From assembly GCA_025093985.1 (NCBI GenBank), contig JACAAK010000018.1, positions 310,001-374,000 of the forward strand: a stretch of DNA of 64,000 nucleotides. Direction: 5' to 3'. Below, piece after piece: positions 57,512 through 64,000 of this stretch (positions are counted from its first letter, which is position 1; each line of letters opens with the position of its first letter). Under the pieces are notes generated by a model. It ran no database searches. It was not told the DNA's origin and was given only the letters and a program-made list of their open reading frames with translations. Origin of the DNA: Calvatia gigantea (lineage: Eukaryota; Basidiomycota; Agaricomycetes; Agaricales; Lycoperdaceae). A program made the translations under genes and the position numbers.

Positions 57512-57907
57512 TTAGGGTATTGCTACCGCCGGAGCAGGTATGGAGGGCAGGCAGAAGGGTGGGGAGAGAAATGCGGTTGTGAAGATTAGCCAGGCTTTGG
57601 ATTTGATTGACCATGTTCTACCTGCGGACCTTGACGAAGGAGGGTTCGAATCACCTTTCATCAGATCTTTGCCAAACATGACTTTGATTCTGTCCTCAAG
57701 TCCCTGGCGATATTGATCAACAATGTCTCGGTCATTCTCCCCTTTGCAGACAAAAATGAGTTTATGAAATAATGCTCCCTGCTTTAATCGTCTCTCTCGG
57801 TCGTACGGAGGACCGAAATAGGTGTTCTGCCACGTCCAAGAAGGGTCGGAAGGTTGGTGTTGCTGCGGGTTAGGGGTGGATGTACGGATTGATTCCGACG
57901 TGGATTA
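57512..57907 (-). pseudogene. Exon-like open frame without a start codon
   Basis: About 131 codons free of stops, from near 57907 to TAA at 57512-57514, with varied, protein-like composition (WQNTYFGPPYDRERRLKQGA, LFHKLIFVCKGENDRDIVDQ, DRIKVMFGKDLMK). No ATG lies near the beginning, so it may be an internal or last exon or a fragment captured within the insert. I do not recognise the family. Confidence 0.35.
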
Positions 57908-58095
57908 TAGAGTGAAGAAAATGGTTGAGGTAATATCCGAAATTTAACGGTCCTGTTTCTGCGATTACATTCAATACGGATGGGACAAAGCTTGCGCGTT
58001 TGCTATACGTGGGATGGGGGCGAGGCTGGTTTGAAGACTGCGCAGCAGTCCATGGTGATTGTTAGGAAGTTCAGGGAGGAGGTTAAGGTGCATTT

Positions 58096-58960
58096 GTTCC
58101 CCCAATCCCAAGCTCGTCCTATGTGGATCTTACTGATCTTCTTGCTACCCCTCCCTGACTGGTGTCCTTTTTCCCCTCCCATACTTAACTTTCGTAAACT
58201 TCAGCATCCAGGGTTAGATCGTGGTGTGCTTCCTGGGAGAGGAACCCGAATTAGGAAATTTCACAGGAGGGCGATAATCCTGTGCACCTGTCAGCAATAT
58301 TGGGGACCAAATGCCCGGTTATCCCGCTGAGGGTCATTGGAATTTCCCTTGTCTGGTATGATAGTGTTAATACGGGAATAGCGCTCCCGGATGGTTGCCC
58401 ATGAGACAGTCACCACCACCACGCAAATTGAGTGGTCACAGCTAAGGTCCATCGTGGCTCTCCAAAGTGGAGGCAACGTGCGCAATTCTGGGCGCCCTCC
58501 CTGTTAAGGTGTCCGGGAACCGGGAATGACTATTTGACATCTAGTTTTTAGACAATTGATACAGGCAGCGAATGGCTATCAGGTCCCGGACATTCCCCAG
58601 TCCACTTTCCAGTGTGCTGATGGGGCCGCTTTACCAAGCCGAGGTTCTTGCACTGTGGGGGGGGGAAGATCCATGAAGACAATTAGGCCGTATCATATTC
58701 CATAATAGTCGGTCTCTGGACAATCAATCAATCAATCAATATTTTCAAACCCTATGACATTGATTGCACTCTCTTGCGAATTGACCCTGCTTCGCTACTT
58801 AAACCACATTCACCCAACTCGCAACATCTCGTATCTCACTAGCTGTATTGACATAATGTGACTTAGATCGGGAAGTGGTGAGACTTTGTTTTGACACCCG
58901 AAGCAACATGAGCAGAGGGATGAAATGTAAATTCGGTATCAGGCTTAGAATTGGGAACTG
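58096..58960. repeat. Downstream part of unit 2, shared with the end of the window
   Basis: 58520-58660 and 58720-58960 match 63420-63560 and 63695-63960 (blocks such as ACCATTTGACATCTA, CAACATCTCGTATCTCAC, ATTCGGTATCAGG). No gene recognised. 58096-58500 has no match in the other unit. Confidence 0.6.
58722..58741 (+). repeat. Microsatellite (CAAT)n
   Basis: About five consecutive CAAT units; the corresponding site in unit 3 (63703-63720) has degenerate CAATTAATT. Confidence 0.8.
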
Positions 58961-59223
58961 TCATTTTCCATCTTCATCGGTGTGTGGGACACGAGACGTC
59001 ACCACGAGCGTGAGAAGGCGCCCAAGGTACTGCCTTTGCTACTTAGAAGCATGGCTGGCACCGAACGCGTAACGACTTGTAATGTCGCCGTGACTGCTAT
59101 TCTTAGCCTTGGGGAGGCTGTATACATCAGTCCTTCACCCTCCTAAAAAGGCGGCTCTTCATGCCAAAGCTCACTCAGAGTCACCCATTTTGCGAGCCCT
59201 AACATTTCGCCGCTTCAATAACA

Positions 59224-59781
59224 GTGTACGCCCCGCAATATGTGAGTAGTGTTCCATATACCAAGTCACTATTGATGTCTGATGAACCGGGAACGCCCCA
59301 GCAACTACTTCTATACAGTCCGTGTGATATCGCGGCCACCACAGAACCCATTTGGGATTCACAAATAAGACCCGGTTCCTCGCGCCATCCAGTTCACTTG
59401 ATTTTCCGCTCTACCATCTAGTTGACTTGCACTCCTCATATGCTTCCCATTCCTCTTCCTAGCGAGTTCGGCCCCGTGTCAGGCGCTGAGTTGCCAGAGC
59501 TACGACGTGCTGATAACTATCCCCTCAACATTTCTTGCGACCTGCCGCTCAGTCAAAAGCAGGGGTTACAGGCTGTGGAGCTTATCACTCCCATTCATGT
59601 TCACACCCCAGATGCGCACATTGGGATCATCACCACCGTTCCCTTGGGTCAAAGAATTTTGGCCTCGGACGTGGTCTTGCTTCTACGATCTGTGACGGTT
59701 GCCCAGCTTAACCTTCGTCACACATTTTCACGTTTATTAGCGGAAATGATGGGCCCAGATCTCAGATTTGTGTCTAAATAA
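59224..59781 (+). pseudogene. Family G gene remnant G2
   Basis: The first exon end (YAPQY then GTGAGT, 59242) and a possible second exon (SPCDIAATTEP) are recognisable. The third exon from 59422 reads LTCTPHMLPIPLPSEF and carries the family motif TPIHVHTPDAHIGIITTVP. The ATG of exon 1 is lost, the exon 2 to 3 join is out of phase with any GT donor I can see, and the protein stops early (59779-59781), before the conserved C-terminal 50 residues. Probably dead. Confidence 0.6.
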
Positions 59782-60413
59782 ATAGATCACGAAATATATA
59801 CAACCCTTTTTCGGCGTCACGTGAGCTAGGGTCATGTTGTTCCGACAAAGGGCTGAATGGACTTGTAAGCGTCTTCCCTGCGACATGCAATCCCAGGAAT
59901 CCGGTTTCAAGGCAGTACCACTCCTAGGCGAATGTTTTGACACTGATTTAGCTATGGACTTCCAAACGCGAATTATCGTTCATCTCAGCCCACACCCCAT
60001 GAGTCAAGAGCATTGAAGGATTCAACAGCAGAAATATCTGTGTAACGCATTTTTAGGTCGGAGATGATAGTGTTGACGAAACACTTTAAAATGAGCCAAT
60101 CAACAGCAATACCAGATACGTTTGATAACACATTTTTGGTTGTCATATTAAGCGCTCATGTTTGCACATTTCGGAGCAGAATTGGCCAAAGGAGCTGAGG
60201 ATGCAGAAGAGGCCAAGAGTAGGACATTTAGTTTTCACGCTCAGTGTTGGAGTTCAGATTCCGTTATGTACAACGTACCTACGAACTAGCAGAAACCATA
60301 TCCCTTAGGCTTGCCAGTTTCCCTGTCAAATACAGGTCACCTAGATCTTCTGGCTAAACGTACTTGCTTTTTGCACCGCCACCCGCCTCCAGAAGGTCTG
60401 AGACGACTTAGGC
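59782..60413. other. Unassigned sequence
   Basis: The stretch around 59935 (TGTTTTGACACTGAT) echoes the sequence downstream of G1 and G3, so this is the decayed downstream part of the G2 unit. No BUB3-like block is seen. Confidence 0.45.
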
Positions 60414-60787
60414 ATGGTGATGGAAGATCAACTTACACCCAAGGTCAGGCTCGATGGCCATCCAGGACCTGCACAGCACAATGGTCCATCTCTCGCGAAT
60501 TGGCTCGGGGATCGGATCTTGAGATCTAATGGTGGCTTATCCCCGGAGGGGCATATTTGCGGAGTTCTGCTAGGGCGCGCTTTTGTTCCTCAGTATTTCT
60601 GCCAGCCCAAGGCTCTTGCCACGGCCCTCCTCGACTGTCTCTGGAGTGTGAGAGGGCCTCACAAAAATTCACTCAAATCTTCCCTTTGTCTCCTGCTAGC
60701 CTTGAATGGGTTGCACGCTACACCCGCGAAATGTATAGTGGCAATCAATCTGGCTTCCCTCTATTTGTTTATGTTATAGTACGTTAG
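60414..60787 (+). pseudogene. Hypothetical gene fragment with a probable frameshift
   Basis: The frame from the ATG at 60414 (MVMEDQLTPKVRLDG... GRAFVPQYFCQPKALATALL) and the frame ending at 60787 (KFTQIFPLSP...EWVARYTREMYSGNQSGFPL) overlap. Switching between them near 60640 gives a plausible longer protein, which suggests a frameshift or small intron. Family unknown. Confidence 0.3.
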
Positions 60788-60898
60788 ATAAATTCCACAA
60801 GCCCTAATCCCCAAGTCTGGGGTTAAAATAGATATTTTGTTTATGTTATGGTACGTTAGATAAGTTCCACCGCCCTAATCCCCAAGGGTTAAAAATAT
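60764..60898 (+). repeat. Tandem direct repeat, two units of about 70 bp
   Basis: TTTGTTTATGTTATAGTACG...CCCTAATCCCCAAG (60765-60818) recurs from 60836 to 60890 with few differences, just upstream of G3. In G1 only one relic of this region is present. Confidence 0.75.
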
Positions 60899-60995
60899 CT
60901 ATGCAATGCATGTGATAAGATGATTGCTTCCCCTCTGACTTCCAGATCCTTTCTGCTCCCTGCACCCTGAGGTTACTGGTATTCTACCGGGTCGA

Positions 60996-61768
60996 ATGCT
61001 GACATACATCCCAGAGCATGTAAGTTAGGATTGCCAGCCAGAATGTACTAGGATCGCTGACGGCCCTTAGGCTTCTCCGTGCGACGCATATGCAGTCAAT
61101 GTCCTCCAAACAAGGACTCAAGGGCCAAGAGACATCATTGATACCCAGGTCAAAATTGTGTTCGAGTAACTCTGAGCTCAATATTTACCACCCCCCTTTA
61201 GGCACCCCCCCTTCCTCGCATAACCAGCATCCCTCTTCCCCCTGAATCAACCCCCCCACAGAGAACGTCCACAGAGAACCCACAAAGCACCAAGGTCGAT
61301 ATGTACCCGCTGAACATTACCTCTCACCTAATGCTTGGGCAACACCTAACGCTTGGGCAACAACTGAGGCTCCGAGGTATTGGGTTGACCACCCCGATCC
61401 ACGTTCACTCCCCGGTCACCCATATTGGAACAATCACCACTGTCCCACCTAATCAAGTGACCACTGCTTTGGATGTGGTATTTCTTCTGCGATCTATTGT
61501 GGTTTCCCCACTTGACTTTCATACGACGTTCGCCCGATTAACACCAGATATGAAAGACAGGGTTAGGAGGGAGTTTTTTCGGCGCAGTGGTTCAACCGAC
61601 CCGAGAGTTTGTGAGAGCACCTGGGCACAGTTCATTTCTGGATATCTGGAGAGTAACGGCCCTTTAGGAGTTGATTTATTGCTCGGGAACAGCGAGGTAT
61701 GGGGACTTGAGGCATGTACTGTGGGCGGTTATAGTGTTGTTCACGTCGCCAATGTTGGGTCTGTTTAG
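60996..61768 (+). CDS. Family G gene, copy G3 (unknown function, spliced)
   Basis: Exons 60996-61019, 61071-61148 and 61202-61768; introns of 51 nt (GTAAGT, branch CTGAC, CTTAG) and 53 nt (GTCAAA, CTTTAG); 222 residues. Spliced, it aligns along its whole length with G1, including exon 2 (SPCDAYAVNV versus SCYPCPVNI), which is only readable after splicing. The motif TPIHVHSPVTHIGTITTVP and the end YSVVHVANVGSV are conserved. About 65-70% amino-acid identity to G1 with an intact frame suggests selection on the protein. Function unknown. Confidence 0.65.
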
Positions 61769-62289
61769 GCAGAGGTCCTATGGTTTGGAGCCATGTAGAA
61801 TTGTTGTTGTCGCAAATCTCCCCGAGTCTGACTTTACACATATTTGCGTAAGAAGCCCGTGGAATCGGACCAAGATCCAGATCGGGTAGAATTGTAACTT
61901 TTTGACGTTTCCGTCAATTAGGCCTCAGTGCGACGGCAAACAAAGAATAACAAAACATTCGCATTCCGCGTTTCTGTCTCCTCACACTTCCCGACGGGTC
62001 CTCGCAAAATGCTTTGACACTGATCACAAATCTAACCCATTGAATCTCCTCCTGCACTAGGCATGTTTTATCAAAATGATGCACCACGTCGATCACAACA
62101 TCTTACGAGTATCTCTGGAAAGTTAGTATTTTCCCTTACCCCCATTGCATTCCCGCTCGATTATTCATGTAGTAGAACGAAAACGGAAAACGCGAGAAGG
62201 ACATCAGGAATTTAACGTAGACGACTTGTTTAATTGGTGCTTGCGGAACAAACACACACAACCAATTACTCATGCAAACGGAACGTTGG

Positions 62290-63425
62290 ATGTTTGTGAA
62301 TCTCTTCGAAAGGAAAGATGAGCGGTATGTCTTTCCTGCATGTGACTGGCCAGCAGGCACCAATGTTAACAGTTTCCGCAGACGACCACAACACCATCAC
62401 ACTGCCATTTCCACTATCTCAGAACATCTCATCTGTGCGTTATGCACCGACATTCCCAGACAATCTCCTTGTCTCGTATTGGGACCTTCTTGTCCTGCCT
62501 TGGGACACAGTGCGTCGTCTATATTTGCCTTTTGCCCAAATCGTCACGGGAGGCCAATGAAGAACCGATAGTCAGGTATTGCGTCACATCGGGTACTTCA
62601 CCAGAAATGAAAGCTAACTTCGGCCATTGCGCTGCTGTCCTCGCCTGCCATTTTTCCTTCGATGACGTGCTTGGTTCTCTGGAGGATTGGGTACCTTTGT
62701 CTGCGAGTATGTTAAGGCTTATTCCATACAACGACTATCCTTCTGATTGCGGTAGGCTGGACTTGAACACCGGGAAAAGTACAAACTTGGGTCAACACGA
62801 CGACAGTATCTCATCGTATGGCTCGGCCATGTGAATAAAGGATATGACAACCCTCACGCCTTTCCAACCCCCTCCGCAGATTCATTCACTACAGGCTCTG
62901 AGGGCAGCACCCTCCGCTTCTAAGACCTCCTGCCTTCCCAAACCGCGCAAATGTCCACTCACTCAACACCCAAACATATCTACCATTTCGACCCCACTAA
63001 CCGCACCCTCGTCATCTGTCTGGCCTCTTCCACGTCTATGACACTCGGAACATGCCCCCTCCAACCTAATAACACGAAACGTTGTTAAAAAATGTGACGC
63101 GCTCTGTCGGGTGCATGCCTGATGGACAAAGCTACGCTACAACGTCCGCTGACGGTGTTGGACATGTCTTGTCTGTTAATCCGCTTGCTTTCCACCCGGC
63201 GTCGTAGTGTGTTCGCATCTGGGGGTCCGGACGGAACGATACCGATTTAGGTTCATAAAGACAGGAAATAGCAGAGGCAATATCTGAGGTATAATAGTCC
63301 AGTTTCCGCGATTGCGTTCAATGAAGATGGGTGTAGCCCATGATGAGCGTTTGTTATCTGTGGGATGAGGGGAACGCTGGTCTAAAGACCCTGCAACCGC
63401 CAATGGTTGCCTTTCCTGTTAAAGT
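62290..63425 (+). pseudogene. BUB3-like WD40 gene remnant, unit 3 (best preserved)
   Basis: Nearly the whole BUB3-type order is visible across changing frames and at least one intron: ITLPFPLSQNISSVRYAP and PDNLLVSYWD (62395-62490); HCAAVLACHFSFDD (about 62625); a likely intron 62691-62749 (GTACCT...GGTAG) joining GSLEDW to DLNTGKSTNLGQHDDSISS; FTTGSEGSTLRF (about 62883); the HIYHFDPTNRTLVICLAS block (about 62973); CMPDGQSYATTSADG (about 63114); VNPLAFHP (63176); SGGPDGT; PVSAIAFNEDG (63300) and CYLWDEGNAGLKTLQPP (63350-63400). At least three frameshifts or stops make it a pseudogene in this assembly. BUB3 binds kinetochore checkpoint kinases; RAE1 is the closest alternative. Confidence 0.72.
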
Positions 63426-64000
63426 ATATAGGAATGACCATTTGACATCTAACTTCTGGAACAACCGATACAGGCAGTCGGACGAACGGCTATCAGGCTC
63501 CGGGTATTCTTCACGACCTTTCCACTTCTAGTGTGCCGATAGGCTATTTTTACCAAGCCGAGGATCTTGCAACGGGGAACAAGATCCGTGAAGACAGATC
63601 TCAATCATGGGAATCTCTTGCTGAACACTGGGGAAGTACTGACTGAACGACTCGGGGATCGACAAACTATTCTGTGTCGCCTTCCGGAATCGTCGGTCTC
63701 TGGACAAACAATTAATTCATCAATGTTTCTCAAACCCTTTATCGTTGATCACACTCTCTTGCGAAGTGACCCGCCTTGGCCACTTAAACTACATCCGTTT
63801 AACCCGCAACATCTCGTATCTCACCGTGATATCAGGATATGACTTGAACCGGGAAGTGCTGAGTCTTCCTTTTGGCGCCCCAAACAACACGAACAGAGTG
63901 GTTTTTAAACCAAACCAAACATGTGCATTCGGTATCAGGATTAGACTTCACACTGTCGGGTTGTTGTTCGCTTTAGTAGATTAGGACCTGTCATTTTCCG
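63426..64000. repeat. Downstream part of unit 3, to the window end
   Basis: Repeats the order of blocks at 58520-58960. The frames at 63567-63842 and 63745-63984 have no recognised domain. The unit runs beyond the window. Confidence 0.5.

Larger units (their letters stand above)
55640..58095 (+). pseudogene. BUB3-like WD40 gene remnant, unit 2, interrupted by an insert
   Basis: Blocks in order along a BUB3-type protein: ISSVCYSPPHPDHLLVSS (about 55790-55850, first blade); SDTPPEMKPRF (near 55950); GGRIAVEHFDLD (56446-56480); PVNAIAFHPVYSMF with a following GGT (56553-56625); then, beyond a 1.2-kb insert (56736-57955), PVSAITFNTDGTKLA (near 57965) and YTWDGGEAGLKTAQQSMVIVRK (about 58005-58070), the typical C-terminus. 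Frames change several times and stops occur. The preserved N- and C-terminal blocks make the family assignment firm. Confidence 0.7.

Noticed and set aside
57630..57665. GGTTCGAATC resembling a tRNA T-loop
   Set aside because: The flanking bases do not form a T-stem and no D-arm or acceptor stem is present; it also lies inside the exon-like minus-strand frame.
1..64000. CRISPR arrays, rRNA, bacterial operons, phage genes
   Set aside because: No regularly spaced repeats or conserved rRNA motifs; introns and chromoviruses indicate a fungal genome.

Overview
The window reads as a gene-poor, transposon-rich region of a filamentous fungus, most probably a basidiomycete (Agaricomycetes-like). The evidence is short GT-AG introns of 47-60 nt with CTRAY-like branch sites, chromodomain Ty3/gypsy elements, Tc1/mariner and LTR remnants, and a Zn2Cys6-type gene. 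No bacterial operon, rRNA, tRNA or CRISPR array is visible.

Layout. Positions 1-1718 hold nothing I can identify. Positions 1719-20330 are one old Ty3/gypsy element of family A (A-I). It carries a solo LTR (LTR-F), a truncated family B element (B-II) and a complete 9.0-kb family B element (B-I, minus strand, TSD CACCT). Positions 20331-23052 are the 3' end of another family B copy (B-III). It is interrupted by a solo LTR (LTR-D, TSD CTCCT), which itself contains an internally deleted Tc1-like transposon. After a fragment of LTR-E and about 1.1 kb of unassigned sequence, a second family A element (A-II) runs from 24340 to 49895. Its two outer LTRs are flanked by the same 5-bp TSD, ACAGA. Nested in it are a complete family A copy (A-III, TSD CCCAC), a truncated but well-preserved copy (A-IV), solo LTRs of families A and E, a 2.6-kb scrambled block, and a copy of A-II's own downstream flank. 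That flank of about 5.74 kb occurs twice (42147-47885 and 49896-55631) at roughly 99.7% identity by eye.

The non-transposon sequence (42-48, 50-64 kb) contains repeated, decaying units. Each has a spliced gene of unknown function (family G, with a conserved HVHSP-HIG-I--VP motif) and/or a broken WD40 gene of the BUB3/RAE1 type. G plus BUB3-like is seen at 43.2-44.8 kb (copied at 50.9-52.5 kb) and 61.0-63.4 kb. A BUB3-like remnant alone lies at 55.7-58.1 kb and a G remnant alone at 59.2-59.8 kb.

How the elements work. Both gypsy families carry readable control signals. A -1 frameshift site lies at the gag/pol overlap (GGATTTT plus a stem-loop in A; GGGAAAC plus a 9-bp stem and possible pseudoknot in B). 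A primer site 2 nt inside the 5' LTR is perfectly complementary to LTR sequence 34 nt downstream of the TATA box, which is the Tf1/sushi self-priming arrangement. Each family also carries an extra gene beyond gag-pol. Family A has a sense ORF3 of unknown function between the chromodomain and the polypurine tract. Family B has an antisense, intron-containing Zn2Cys6 coiled-coil gene. Most copies are broken by stop codons, many of them CGA-to-TGA changes that point to CpG decay; A-IV and B-I are the youngest-looking. The tandem flank copy and the scrambled block could be assembly artefacts of a repeat-rich, possibly dikaryotic genome.
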